Shown piece after piece: positions 1-26,131 of a stretch of 64,000 nt of DNA; the first letter of the stretch is position 1; every line of letters starts with the position of its first letter. The position numbers and the translations under genes are program-made. Location: positions 1-64,000 of the forward strand of contig WFMF01000036.1 of assembly GCA_011033025.1 (NCBI GenBank), in the 5' to 3' direction. Below the pieces are notes generated by a model, which was not told where the DNA came from, did not search any database, and saw only the letters and a list, made by a program, of their open reading frames with translations. This DNA is from Beroe forskalii (lineage: Eukaryota; Ctenophora; Nuda; Beroida; Beroidae).

Positions 1-1930
1 TACCTGGTCATAAATTATGCGCCTGAAACCACTGAACCAATGATATTCGCCAGTTTTCCTTTGTTTTCCTGTAAAATCCAAAAAACCCTATTTTTACCTC
101 TCAAAACAGTGATCCAGGATGTTCTTCATTTTTGAGGCACCCAAGATCCGAAATCGAAAAACTTTGGCCGATTGAGCTGAAAATTTGCACGCCATCCCGA
201 AATCAGCCGTTTTCTGTCTGTTATGGGGGGTTTAAATCGCGTTTTTCGGCTTAAAAACTGCCTTTTTTCGCCCCTTATTGGGCGTAGATGTCTCATGGGT
301 GGTCAAATAGAAGTGTTTCTGGTCATAAATTATGCGCCTGAAACCACTGAACCAATGATAGTCGCCAGTTTTCCTTTGTTTTCCTGTAAAATCCAAAAAA
401 CCCTATTTTTACCTCTCAAAACAGTGATTTAGGACGTTCTTCATTTCTGAGGCACCCAAGATCTGAAATCGAAAAGCTTTGGCCGATTGAGCTGAAAATT
501 TGCACGCCATCCATGGACGACCTAAGAAAGACATACCATACTTCAGAATCCCGAAATCAGCCATTTTCTGTCTGTTATGGGGGTTAAAATCGCGTTTTTT
601 CGGCTTAAAACTGCCTTTTTCGCCCCTTTATTGGGCGTAGATGTCTCATGGGTGGTCAAATAGAAGTGTATCTGGTCATAAATTATGCGCCTGAAACCAC
701 TGAACAAATGATATTCGCCAGTTTCCTTTGTTTTCCTGTAAAATCCAAAAACCCTATTTTTTACCTCTCAAAACAGTGATCCAGGACGTTCTTCATTTCT
801 GAGGCACCCAAGATCCGAAATCGAAAAGCTTTGGCCGATTGAGCTGAAAATTTGCACGCCATCCATGGACGACCTAAGAAAGACATACCATACTTCAGAA
901 TCCCGAAATCAGCCATTTTCTGTCTGTTATGGGGGGTTGAAATCGCGTTTTTGGGCTTAAAAACTGCCTTTTTCGACCCTTATTGGGCGTAGATGTCTCA
1001 TGGGTGGTCAAATAGAAGTGTATCTGGTCATAAATTATGCGTCTGAAACCACTGAACCAATGATATTTGCCAGTTTTCCTTTGTTTTCCTGTAAAATCCA
1101 AAAAACCCTATTTTTACCTCTCAAAACAGTGATCCAAGCATGTATTCATTTCTGAGGCACCCAAAATCCGAAATCGAAAAGCTTTGGCCGATTGAGCTGA
1201 AAATTTGCAGGCCATCCATGGACGACCTAAGATTAAGAAAGACATACCATACTTCAGAATCCCGAAGTCAGCCATTTTCTGTCTGTTATGGGGGGTTGAA
1301 ATCGCATTTTTGGGTTAAAAACTGCCTTTTTTCTCCCCTTATTGGGCGTAGATGTCTCATGGGTGGTCAAATAGAAGTTTATCTGGTCATAAATTATGCG
1401 CCTGAAACCACTGAACCAATGATATTGATATTCGCCAGTTTTCCTTTGTTTTCCTGTAAAATCCAAAAAACCCTATTTTTACCTCTCAAAACAGTGATCC
1501 AAGCATGTATTCATTTCTGAGGCACCCAAAATCCAAAATCGAAAAGCTTTGTCCGATTGAGCTGAAAATTTGCACGCCATCCATGGACGACCTAAGAAAG
1601 ACATACCATACTTCAGAATCCCGAAATCAGCTATTTTCTTTCTGTTATGGGGGGGTTAAAATCGCGTTTTTCGTCTTAAAACTGCCTTTTTCGCCCCTTA
1701 TTGGGCGTAGATGTCTCATGGGTGGTCAAATAGAAGTGTATCTGGTCATAAATTATGAGCCTGAAACCACTGAACCAATGATATTCGCCAGTTTTCCTTT
1801 GTTTTCCTGTAAAATCAAAAAAAACCCTATTTTTACCTCTCAAGTCTCAAAACAGTGATCCAAGCGTGTATTCATTTCTGAGGCACCCAAAATCCGAAAT
1901 CGAAAAGCTTTGGCCGATTTGCTGTATTTT
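1..1930. repeat. Satellite, ~355 bp unit, about 5 copies
   Basis: A unit of about 352-359 bp repeats head to tail. The landmark TTGGGCGTAGATGTCTCATG recurs near 278, 631, 983, 1342 and 1701. The array runs off the left edge and ends near 1,920, where the sequence changes abruptly. Copies differ by scattered substitutions and homopolymer length changes; the stretch before 220 lacks about 39 bp present in the others. Open frames occur on both strands, but they differ from copy to copy and stop at copy-specific indels, so I read the array as non-coding. Confidence 0.93.
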
Positions 1931-3203
1931 TTGATTTTTCGCGCCTGAGTTCATATGAACGCTTTGTAAAATTTGCCAGACACGGCAGACACGCGAGGGG
2001 CCAGGGCAACGCACCTGGCAATGTAAAATTACGAAATCAGAAATGCGTTTACCCCCACGCGTAATTGTCTGACGTCGTCAGGCCCATTATTTTAAATTTT
2101 TCGCGTGCGCGAGGGGGTCAGGCAACGCCTGAAAAACGCGTGCAGCGTGGGGGTCACGGTCAGGCAAGGGCATGTCTCCCATGTAGACGGGGCTGAGTGA
2201 CGTCACAGATCTAAACGTCAATTTTTCTGTATCCTTAACCTAACTGCATAGCCCTAACCAAAACCCTAACCTTACTCCTAACCCTAAACCTAACAAATCC
2301 TGACCCTAACCAGAACCCTAGTCTATAAAGCGCTAGGTGCGCTTAATTATATTTTTCTGAGTGACGTCATTGTCATAGATAATGAAGGCTCCCGTTTACA
2401 TGGGAGACTGACCAAATTTCAGGTGTTTAGAATTAGTGGAGTCGTGCCTGAACAATGCAAGTAAAACACGAGATTAAGATAAGAACTCAGCAAAAGTAGG
2501 GCTCCACGAATCAAAGCATAAATATTAAATTTAAAATTTACAAAGCACATTCATATTACACTGACTCAATCACCTTGAAGTTGATAATGATTTTCAATCA
2601 AGAATGATTTTTCTAATTCTATGGTTTGTAAATTTGACGGACGTTGCCCGTCTATTTCCGAACGCGCAAAGTGACGTCCAAATGTGGAACGTTGCGCCGC
2701 GCGCGCGCGAGGGTAGGGTCACATCTTGATCTTACGATTTGTATATATAATGACAATTTGAAGGACGTCCATTGCTCAATGCTTTTAACCCCACATACTT
2801 CAATGATAATAATAACTGAATTACATGGTCACGGTAGTTATTACATTTACAGCGCAAAAAATTAAACTTTAAGTACTAAACGCCGGTGATGTCATCGCCT
2901 TTATTTGTCATGCTTTGTGTTTCTTTGATCCATATCCCTTACAATTATGGGAAACAGTACATCAGTTTCCTAAAGTCCTAAGCCCGCAAAGGTGTGTACT
3001 GTGTGTACGCGCCGCGCGAGCCAAACAGGGATATACGTGTTTAGCAATTCATCAGTATATCAACATGATTATTGATTGGCCACGGCTATTAAATTTAAAT
3101 GAAATCATGATAATATCATGTTTGATAGCATCATGAATTTGATGATATCATGAAATATCACATAGTTCTACAGAGAAAACACTTCAAACCCAGCAGTTTT
3201 CTC
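1931..3203. repeat. Intergenic repeat-rich DNA with degenerate telomere-like tract
   Basis: No gene seen. Between about 2,230 and 2,325 there is a run of degenerate CCCTAA-type motifs. Around 2,975-3,045 lies a GC-rich segment (CTAAGCCCGC, then GGGATATACGTGTTTAGCAA) that recurs near 27,480-27,565 and 38,690-38,785, so it is a dispersed repeat. The last few hundred bases are probably the 3' UTR and flank of the minus-strand enzyme gene that stops at 3,204. Confidence 0.6.
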
Positions 3204-15456
<12,253 letters not shown>

Positions 15457-18400
15457 CTGAAAACATACTTAGTGAAGTAAATTCAATTAATTGGTTAATC
15501 AATGACATACTCAGGGATTGGTTAAGCGGTTGGATGAAATTTTTGAGACAATTTCGTCTATCAATTCATAATTTTATCGGTTGAATTTTATCGGGTGAGT
15601 TTCTTAAGGGGCCCTTTATAAAGGATGTCCGCAAAGAAGGGGGAGGGGGAGTCTGGCCAATGCAGACGTTTGCGGACGTAGGGGGAAGGGGTGTTTCGCC
15701 AAATGCGGAAAATTTTGGTCGATTTGACTATTTCAGTATTTCCACACTAGAAAATAGTCGATTATTTAAAATTTTGATGTTGATTTTCGACTTAGCGTTC
15801 ATTTTTGTCACCTTATTTGAGAAAACGGGCATAAAGACGGTGACCGAAGGATTTTGAATGAAAATGCGGACGTCTGGAGGGGTGGGGGTATTTGGGATTG
15901 CAGACAAGGGGGGAGGGAGGGGTCTAAAATAGCCGATATTTTGCGAACGTCCTTCTGTTTCATTGGTTTTTTGTTCTTGTATTGTTTTAATTTCAGTGAG
16001 TGTACGCGCATTGCGCGCGCGCCATCTTGATATTACAGTAGATAGTGAAAAAGTGCATTTTGCAATATTTTAACATATTCGCGCGTTCCAAAAAGTTGGA
16101 AAAAGTGGCCCTTTTTGTGTCCCAGGGCACTGTCCCATTTAAATGTTCTCAATTGCTAGTCCACCATCTTTGATCTTATTTCATGACACATCAACATTTA
16201 ACTTAGTGGTACCCCACCGCAAGTTTTCATCAGGACAGAAAACGAAATTATCAATTCGAACGAACTGTTACGATTCAGTATTCAGTTACATCTTTAACCC
16301 TTTTTAAATCACATGAAAGGCCACTTTAATCCAATTAGTAAGGACAGAAATCTCTTATTTCAAATCGATTTTTCAAACGTAGCAGCATCAGATTGGGACC
16401 AGATCTTGAGTAATTGGAACTGCATGCCGAAATGTGGCAACGTTCAGTCTGTGGAATGACGTCATCTTCTGAGATATTCCGGATCTTTTGTAATATAAAA
16501 TGTTTTGTGTGTGTGTATATTAACTATTTAAACTCGTACTAGATCAGTGGAAGTATCGAACATAAAATATCAGTTTTTAATAGCGTCATTTATAATGATT
16601 TATAATGGTACATTGATGATGTTGAAACGCATATTTTTGGTGCATACTTTGTATGTAAATGTTAAACAAGCTTTTATGTTAGAAGGCAGATTTTAGTCGC
16701 TAAAACGCAGTAGTACAATATGAACATACAGGTTATAAGGAGAGATAATTAACTAAGAATTGACTATTTCTAATGCATCAACTTAATATAGAAGTATGTA
16801 GATGTAAGCAGAGGCCAGAAAAACTCGCTTCGTACCATCGCTTTCAAGCTTTTAGTTCGTAGCTTCAATTTTTCAAACCTACATATAAATACCTACATGA
16901 GTTGCTAAATAGCTAAAAGGAATTCAACATTGAATCAGGAATAAATGTCAGAAGAATTTATAAATGTATATCAGTAGAGTGTAAGTAAGTCCTCAAATTA
17001 CGCTATATTTGGTACTGGGCGTATGATTAATTTGAATTTAACACGTTAACCGTGTAGATCACTTAGGTATATACTTTTGGTAAATTCCTTTACTCTTTTA
17101 GGAATACGGAGTTGAACCACCGTACCTACACACTGAACATTTCAACGAATGTTTTGATGGAATGGATAAGAATAAAAGAATAGAAGACGGTTTTCTTCAT
17201 TGAATAATAATTCAATGAAGAAAGCAGTCTCAATTATTTGACTTCGAATGTGAATTGTGATTCACGTAAAACAAAACCGGTTTTGACTTGAGTATACCGG
17301 TTTTGGAGCACGACCAACTGCGCATTGGGCATTAAAATTATCAGTAATCAGTCCTTCGTACATGATATTGAGTACATAATTAAAAATAATATTTTATGCA
17401 CAGTCACATGATGGTCCGATGCCTACACCACCATATTCTTCCAATCGCATGCAGGAGCTTTAACACCGAATAAAACGATAAATAATTGCATATATTTTGT
17501 ATCATTGCCTTATAAACTGATGAACATATAAACATCGAATAAGAGTAAATTGGGTTGAAAGGAAACTAGGTTGAATATTGAACCACTATAACAAAACCTT
17601 AAGGTATTTTGGGAGGAGTTTGGCTCCATATGGCGTTTTAATTCTGCGACATTTTGCAGCGTAGTAACTAACTAGAAGGAAATGGGGCAGAGCTGCACCG
17701 AGCTGGTCGAGTTCTGGCTTTGAAGTCGAACTGAGCTTCGGTAATTTCCTAAGATTTCTGGAAACGCAGACAAATTCACATTAGGCAAAATTAAGACTAT
17801 TTTGTTTGCAGTGCCCATGGAAATCAATGATATAAAGTTTTGATTCGCAAATACTGTAGCAGCGAATGCTAATTTAGTTATTTACGCCTTGATGAGCCAT
17901 TTTATGGCAAAGCAGGGCGTAATTTAAGAAATTACTAAGCAAGCTGGAATTTGCTATGAAATACGTAAGCATCTTCATATTTTAATAACATTTCATATGC
18001 ACGCATTTGACAGCAATACCGCCACTTAAATACTCCCTCCTTTAAGCTTGTAAACGGCGCAGTGCAAATACCTCGTAATTGTAAGTACCATGAAATTACA
18101 ATACCATGAAATCCGTCTGGTGCACCCTCGGGCCTCGACACGCCGAAACGAGCCGATGCTATTTAAAATTTGCCACAGTCAATTAAAGAATTATTGCTCC
18201 CTTTTGCATTAAAATTTCCGTTATAAATTCCGGGGCTTTAAATGGGATAAATGTCGGTAGTAAGGTAGAATTAAACCTCCGATAGCATTGAACACGATAG
18301 ATTATTTGTCGGTAACGAATGCTATATTGTCAAGAACTTCAGCTAAAATTTGATATTCTGATGAAATTATTGATACCTACCTCTGAGTTTATTGACAGTT

Positions 18401-21400
18401 GAGATTGCAATATCTTGCTTATTTGGTGCTTTTGGATCATATCAATTTCGGTCGGAGCTGTCATGGATCACTTGAATAAAATTATTATTATACAGATTTG
18501 CAAGGAAGTATTTATTTTATTTGGCAGATGGAGACCTAGGTATTTCATTTTCGAAGCAAATCTTTTGAAGTATTTAAAATGTCTTGTTCGATGGATTGAT
18601 GAGTTTTGCAGCGTACTGCCATTTTTGTTTTGAAATTATCTCTTTCGGCATACATGGGACACGCCTTCACTGAAGGTGCAATAATCTATCCATTTTTATC
18701 ATAAATGGGCAAAGTTTCCCTTAGCCGTCGTTTACCATAAATTTACGGTCACCGCTTTACCAGAAGTTATGGCACCATAAACCACTTTACCATAAACTTG
18801 TAGTAAACGGACGGCAAAGAGAAAAGTTGCCCATAAATGTACAGTTTCGTATAGTTGCAGATAGTTGTTGCTTTGTTGTTCTCTCGTATTTTGTAACATG
18901 TCTATGGAAATTCAAATCATAGATTGTTTTTTGTTTGTTTGTTTGGAAACAAACACGGTGGGGCTGCCAGTGTGCCAAAATCGAAAGTGTTCATTTACTA
19001 CATATTATGCCATTGACTATTTTATTAAACAGTTTCTTCCAACACACGGCGTCCCTTGACCGCGTAACAGTTATTAAACACTTGTTTATTTTGATTTCAA
19101 AAATAAAACATGACGCATGTTAAAGAGTAGAACAGTGCGTTTATAAAAGTTTAATTTCATCGCACAACTCTTGTTAGTAGGGTCTAACAACACGAAGTTT
19201 TGATAAAACAATGTTTTAAAATGCGGTACCACAATAACGCTATGAATCATGTAAAACTATTGTCCATAAGATATACATTTAGTCATTAAACAAATAAACA
19301 CCCCCCCATCAGCTCAACCAGCAGCACAGCTTAATTCGAATATTCAGTCAAGATTCAGTCAGAGCTCATTAGTATATTCGATACGACCGTATTTTCTTAT
19401 TTTGCGCTGTTATACGGTAGGCTGATGTGCGAGACTTTAGATTATACCAGTACACATAGCTGGAATAATGCAGGAAATATGCCGGAATTCAAAGAATAAG
19501 ACAAACATATTGTACGATGCGAAAAAATATTCTCACGTCAACATTCCACCAAATTGCCGGTATTTAGCAGGCAATTTTTCTCTCTTTTATTATATTTTCA
19601 GCACTTCGGTAGGTCCAATACGGTTTAACACGGCTGATTTTATAAACGGTTGGTAAAACTTAAATCTCACATTCTCACAAAAAATGGGTTCAAACTATAA
19701 ATTATAGGAAGCCAAAAGATGGAACTTGAATACTTGAATATTGTCTTGTCCTAAAGATATTTAATCTTTTGTTCCTGATGGACAGCCAGAATCACAGTCA
19801 CAAATCAATCATAGTAATCCTTGTCCTTGAGATGTGGACCTTGACTTTAGCGAGGGTATTTATTGACGTCAAAGCCTCACTAAGCATAGAATGAATGTTT
19901 TGAATTTATCTATTTAAAACCATATCTATTTAGATAATGGTATATAGATAAAGATTTCAGCTTCTTAATCACCACGTAATTCACCACGTTATCAAACTAT
20001 TTTAACCTGTTACCAGTTTGTCAGTTTATACTTCTGATTTTCTTATATTCTCAAATGCCTCATACCAAGGAAGTAACGCTCGAATAGTCTTAAATGGAAG
20101 TTAGCAACGCGGTAAATTAGCATGAATTCTCAGAATTTCTCATGATTATGAAGCACACAGGATAATCTCAGCTAAATTTTGCTATTAGTATTTTTCTCTG
20201 AGTAACGACTCAGCTGCTATCTCATTGTGACATTGTCTCACAGCATCATTTAAATTTTCAATAACAGCGCTGATATTTCGTAAAGACAGAGGAAAGAAAC
20301 GGCGCTATTATAGTATAGTTAATAGAATTAACTGCTTCTCACTGCTCAAAAGCTGTTTATTATCCATCAATTTGGTAAATAGAATTAGCGACATCCTGCT
20401 CAGTTTTCAGCGCACTTAAATATTCCTACTTGCATGTGTGTCGGAATATGGCATTAGCCCTTGAAGCATGGCCCATGGGGCACATTTTATCATTTTCAAA
20501 AGAATGTCATGTGCCTCAAGGACAATGGTTAGTGTAATTTAATTTAGCTCATGTTTCGAAATCGCTTATATAACAAGACCAGTGGCACTTTACCCATGTC
20601 ATAAATCAATAAAGTACTAAAGTAGACCTAATGTTTGGCTTCGTCACTGTTATCTCATTCTGGGGTACAGGTTTTAAAGAAATTACAGGACACGGCATGA
20701 ACTATTAACACTGAATTTCAGCGCAAGCAGTGCTTTTGATTCTGCCACTTCACGGTTCGAATGGTTTGATTAATTTAATTCGAACAAATTATGTTCATCG
20801 TGTCATGTGGCTAGATATCCTATAAAAATGTCAAGCATCCCTGATAGCTGGTTTTAATGTCATGACAACATGTCATATTGCCATGACGTTATATTTCGAA
20901 CATTGTCAGAATTGAGGACCCCATCGTGAAATTATACCAGCGACCATTTAATCAGTATCACTCAGTGCACACCCTTTTTGCTCTAGTTCATAGGTGTAAG
21001 CTCAATATTATTCTGATAATGTACCCTCTATCAACTTTATAGGTTCTGTGGGGGTGTACGGTAGATTGGTAGAATACTTTTATCGATAAACAGGTCCGAT
21101 TCATTACAACTTGAGTTGCAGGAATTTGAGTCGCTCTTATTGATTTAGAATTGAAACTTTTGATATTTACAGACTCAATATGAGGTGACATTTTAAACAC
21201 CATCTTTGTTCACCAGTAAAACATGATATAAAACCCTCGTACATGTAAAGACTCTCCATATCAAATGCATCATATGTACACATGTAGACTGTAGCGCTGT
21301 GCATGATTCATTTGCTTCAATGCTTCACGGCCATTGTTAATTCACAAAATATGCACGTAAAAACTGCGCAGGTTTTTCCTCAGAACTGATGGATCTTATA

Positions 21401-21871
21401 ATCTTATATCATGGAAGCCCATGTTGTAGCTTGTAACTTACTAACTTAGACAAAAAAGTCGGAACATTGTTCAATGAAGAATAATATTCATTTAGATATT
21501 TTAAGTTTTATATAGCGTTGATATCTTATTGATAGTAAAATATGTCAAGGCAGTGCGTACTTTTAGGCAGTACGTTTCTACATGTGACTTAGCACAAAAA
21601 GATGCAGCTTTCTCTCAATTTAAATCTATCTATGATCAATAATTCTTTATTGCGCACAGATGTCCAGAAAGTTTCTTCATTTACAGTAATAGATAAATTA
21701 TTATTCTGCTAGCTTGAGAAAGTACATGACATGATATCTGTATCTAAGAAAGTAAGCAGGTATATGTAGGTGACAAGCCTGTACCATGACTGGTGACATT
21801 GCATATCGTCATCTTCAGGGCAATTTATGGGCGACAGACGCAGAATATAATGATGTCATTATTATGGATGG
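15457..21871. other. Large stretch with no recognisable gene
   Basis: No exon or RNA gene I can support. It should contain the missing first exon and promoter of the minus-strand phospho-lyase gene. A CpG-rich stretch at about 16,000-16,025 is a possible promoter area, but I cannot tie it to an exon. Open frames here are short and lack domain signatures. Confidence 0.5.
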
Positions 21872-22828
21872 GAGAATTCCTGACATGAAACTACTTGTTT
21901 CTCTTTTGCGTATCATAACATAGATCAAGTTATGCTTGTAACTTTGTAACTCGTGAAAGCTCACTGAATGTCATTTCGTTTTTATGGACACTACCACCTA
22001 ATATTTTATCCGAAATGTTCGACTTCTCGATTCAGGGGAGCAATGAAATCTAATAAAATGCCTCTGGTGACAAATTTATTACTTCATTATGTCGTGAGAG
22101 GTGACGTGTGTTTCAAATAACATAATATTCTGCTATAATATTAGTTGCATATTCCTTCCCCAGCTCCACCTGATGGCAGTATACCAGTCCGTTAGAATGA
22201 ACCTGATTTATTCCTCCCTGGGAGTCATGTCTTGATGGACGCGAACTTTGCTTCCTCGAAATATGACAAGTTCGGTTTATAAGGGGCAGAGGAAATGCTG
22301 GGTTTAAAGCTGCTCTGCATGATCGGTCAAATGATCATAATATTATAAGTCTAACCAGCATACTTTTAATCAAGTTAGATTGCAAGATTGGTGAACGTTA
22401 ATTTCATGATATTTTGCGTTAATAAGTTACGAGCTGTTTACACCATATAAGTTTGCACCATATAAGTATCTGAATCTTTGGATGATATGCGTCGAATCCA
22501 CTTGTCAGTATTTGATGAGTTATAATCTATAGCGTTGGGTTGCATCTCCTATTTATCCTGTTAAATTGTCCCCGAGATTTGAGCGTGATACGTAAATAGT
22601 TCGCAGTTGCAAATTGTGCACTGACCTTTCAGAGCACTTTGCGTGAGTAAGATTGTTTCCCTTCCGAGATTTCGTTAATTTTAGATCGATTATTGCTCAT
22701 TAATTAACAACAGATTAATGACTTGCGTCTTTCTTGTTTTAATTTCGAAGGAAGTTTCTACGGCCGAAGTGCATCATAATTCATTACAAATTTACACGAA
22801 TCTTATGCCCTGATAGGTGAATTAATGA

Positions 22829-22975
22829 GAGGTTTTGTAACTAGCACAAATTGCAAACCGCGATATTATGCACCGAGCGCGAAGCGCGAGGGCATAATAA
22901 CACATTAAGACCGAGGCCGAAGGCCGAGGGTTTAATGGAAGGTTTGCAGTTTTGCGAGTTACAAAACCGAATTAT
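22829..22975. mobile_element. MITE-like element in unit A only
   Basis: Imperfect inverted ends of about 30 bp (GGTTTTGTAACTAGCACAAA against the complement of the right end AGTTACAAAACC) enclose GAGCGCGAAGCGCGAG and GGCCGAAGGCCGAGGG repeats. The ~510 bp segment 22,829-23,340, which includes it, is absent from unit B, and TAATG stands on both sides of that segment, consistent with an insertion. No coding capacity. Confidence 0.6.
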
Positions 22976-25117
22976 GCAACGACAATACGTCTTGCAGGTA
23001 TAAATTTCGTAATTATGTGTAATTCAAGCAAGAATTATATGGGAATATGCAGTGTTATTGGCTTGTCTAGTATTTGAGCTATTGTAATAAGAGTAGCTAC
23101 TGAATCCTTCAGTGTGAAATCTGCGGTCTGTCACCCCAGTGTTCATTTTTAACACCTCTCCCTGCTATAGTAAGGTCACGTTTTGAAGAACACTGGGGAG
23201 CAATGCCAAAATGGTTTCATTATCAACTGTAGTTCCACTTTTTTGGCACTGTAGTTGCACTTTTTTTTAAAGTGGAACTGTTTTAGCGTGCATAATGGGT
23301 ATAAAGGAGCACTGCGTAAACCTCCTTAGAAGTTGCATAATGAAATTTTCGCCACAATATCACGATGTGAATCCATACTTTTAATTGATATCATAAATAC
23401 TCTGATATCCAATCTCCGATATATGAGATTCAAAAGCCTCCCATTTGCAGCATAACGAGTTATTAATGGTTATATCACATGGAAGCATATAATTAGAATT
23501 ACATGTCAACCGAATTGCACGCGTCAAGGCACTGTTTAAGTATTTAGCAGTCGCTAGTGACGAAAGAAGTTCCGACTTGGTACACTTATTACATATATCA
23601 TTTGATATTCATTAAGATTCTATATTGGGAAATCTCAATTTGTCAATTGACGCAAGTTGTGACAACCAAGTTAAGAGTCAAGAGTCATTTCAGAGTTCAG
23701 ACATCTACATTCTGATTTTTAAACTCTATCGTATCATTGAACGCTTTAACTTGCTCCCTAAGATCTACATTCTGCGTAAAATACGATTTACTAGCATGTG
23801 AGCAGCCACAATATTCCATTCCAAATTCCAGGTCATGGAGCACACATTTAATTCTAATAGTGCGTTCGGAAAAGATTGTCACTTGCAATTTTCTGGAGAA
23901 ACGGCTGCCGGGAGTGACTTTTTGATGTGATATTCGTTTTTTTCAGACATTTTTGGATTAAGATAATCAGGTTTTACCGATAACTAAGTTTTCTTAGCCC
24001 ATTCTACGGCGGATTCGAATTTCTAATTTTTTTGCTCCGCTGTACGAAACTGACCACAAATTTCGTTGTCAAAGAAAACACGCTATCAACAGACTCAGGA
24101 AGTGCGAGATAATCAAAATGAGGGCGTTGCAGCACACGTGGATGCTAACCGGAACAAATGAACTGTTTTTTGTCGAGTCGAAATATTCCTAAGGGGGTGC
24201 TTTGACCTCAAAAAGGATATGCCCCAGATAGGGCAGTTGCAACTTTTCCTCTGACAATTGCCCAGAAATATAACATTTAAATAACTTGATACGATCGGTT
24301 ATCGTGTTAGGCTATTAGTTCAGACCCTTCCGTACACGACACAACCATTTTTAAGATTTTGACTTATTGTCTTAACTTCAGAAACGTGCGTGCAAGATGT
24401 GTACTGAATTATCGGTTACTGAACAGTTAAATTTGCCACATTTAGCTCTAATCTTGATCAATCATACAGGGTTAAATTGTACAGAAATTTGCCCCGAATG
24501 TCAACCAATCATCCTATTCTTTAGTTTTGGACCTGAACGCCCTGAATATGTCCTGAATAGTGAAATCGGACCATAAAAACATGGCCCAGAAGATGTAAAA
24601 TTCGCCATACAGCGGAGCACCTGAAAACAATCAAAAAACTAGCTAGATGACCCACTCAAAAATCTTCGTTAACACTGAAAATTTGCAATTCAGTCTGGTA
24701 GAGACCCTTGTACTCGAATATGTCGAAATTTTGACTTATTTGGTCATATTTTTCATTTTATGCCTCTAGTGACAATCATTTCCGAACGCCCTAATATAAC
24801 TGATAATTCTACAACTGATAAATAATAATGATATAGTTGAGTAAGTGACTGCAAATAAACAAGTAATTCTACGACTTAGGGAGCAAGTTGAAAATGTTTA
24901 ATGAAACGAGAAAGTTTGAATAGAAGGAGCTTTCGAATAGCATGTGCTGGTCGTCATCAGTTGGGTGGCTGTCCCTTTTTAAATTAAATTATTGTTGATA
25001 TGGAACATTTTTTCCGTTCATTAAGTAATTATTCTATTATTATGAAATATGATGATTATTACAATTTTGTGAATAATTTCTCGTTACTAACCTGTTCTTA
25101 TTTTTGCCAGGTAATAA

Positions 25118-26131
25118 ATGTCTGATTGGAGTGAGGCATGTATCATAGCATGGTTCCTTCTCTCGGGAGTAATTTCACTCCTGGGTAACTCAGTTGTTCT
25201 TATGGCTACAACTGTGTTCAGAGCAATTAAACTGGACCGGATAGCAGTTGTTCTTATCACCAACTTGGCAGTGGCAGACCTGGGCATGTCCCTCACAGCC
25301 ATACTACCAAGTGTGGGCTCGACTCTGGCTGGGCGGTGGATTTATGGAGACATTCTTTGCTCAGTGACTAACTATTTGGAGAGTGTATTGGCAGCAGCTT
25401 CAATTGGATTGACATGTGCTCTTAGTGTCGCCAAACTTACAAGCTTGTTATTCCCTTTCAAAGCAAGAACCAGGACTAAAAGAACTGGGTATCTCATTGC
25501 AGGAGTGATATGGGCTTTATCTGTTGTTCCTATCATTCCAGACATATTTGTGCCAAGAACAATATCCTTCAATGCAATGATATTCAGATGTGACTCATCT
25601 GAAGTGAAAGCAGTGGATGTGTGGTTAGATCCTATCAAGTCAACTGTCCTCTGTTTCATCCCCTTCATCATTGTGACAGTCTGCACAATCTGGCTTATAT
25701 TCTTTGTACAAAAAGTGCGTGGAGTTCAGAAGCAAAGTGTTGTCACTGCAATCCTCATCTCAGCTGTGTTCCTTATTTCGTTCCTCCCAGTGGGAACACT
25801 CATGCTACTAGGAGACAGATTTGATAAAAACATTCCAGTCCATCTCATTTTGATGAAACTAGCTTTATTTTCCCCTTTCATGCACTTTATGGCAAACCCT
25901 CTCATTTACCTAGTTTCAATAACAAGTTTCAGGAACTTCTTTACATGTCATACTCCTACATTGAAAACTAGAAACCTTAAGAGGCAATGTTCAGTAACTT
26001 ATGGCTTATCTCATAGTCGAAGATTGTCAGAATCAGATGGAAAACTTTCAGAAAGGGATGTAGTCAGAATTGGGAGTGTTCAAACATTAAGGTCAAGCCA
26101 AGTTATAGACGATAAAATAGTTCATGACTGA
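25118..26131 (+). CDS. Rhodopsin-class (class A) GPCR, intact copy
   Basis: 337 residues with seven hydrophobic segments (about 8-32, 43-65, 80-105, 125-145, 173-196, 208-231, 243-267). Class A landmarks: Asn24 in LLGNSVVL, Asp54 in NLAVADLG, Cys81 at the top of TM3 with Cys158 in loop 2, Trp132 in TM4, FLPVG in TM6, NPLIY (260-264) in TM7. The DRY box is not conserved: SVAKLTSLLFP stands where S-x-DRY-x-x-x-x-x-P is expected. A Ser/Arg-rich C-tail follows. ATG lies 7 bp after a good 3' splice site (TTTTTGCCAG), so a 5' UTR exon or longer N-terminus upstream is likely. Ligand unknown; I assign no subfamily. Confidence 0.92.
   Translation: MSDWSEACIIAWFLLSGVISLLGNSVVLMATTVFRAIKLDRIAVVLITNLAVADLGMSLTAILPSVGSTLAGRWIYGDILCSVTNYLESVLAAASIGLTCALSVAKLTSLLFPFKARTRTKRTGYLIAGVIWALSVVPIIPDIFVPRTISFNAMIFRCDSSEVKAVDVWLDPIKSTVLCFIPFIIVTVCTIWLIFFVQKVRGVQKQSVVTAILISAVFLISFLPVGTLMLLGDRFDKNIPVHLILMKLALFSPFMHFMANPLIYLVSITSFRNFFTCHTPTLKTRNLKRQCSVTYGLSHSRRLSESDGKLSERDVVRIGSVQTLRSSQVIDDKIVHD

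Noticed and set aside
1140..1858. Repeated ~120-codon open frames in the left satellite
   Set aside because: Frames differ between copies through indels and have no domain; treated as satellite.
2230..2325. Interstitial telomere
   Set aside because: CCCTAA-like units are irregular and few, and similar CCCTAACC motifs belong to the dispersed GC-rich repeat; a chromosome-fusion reading is not supported.
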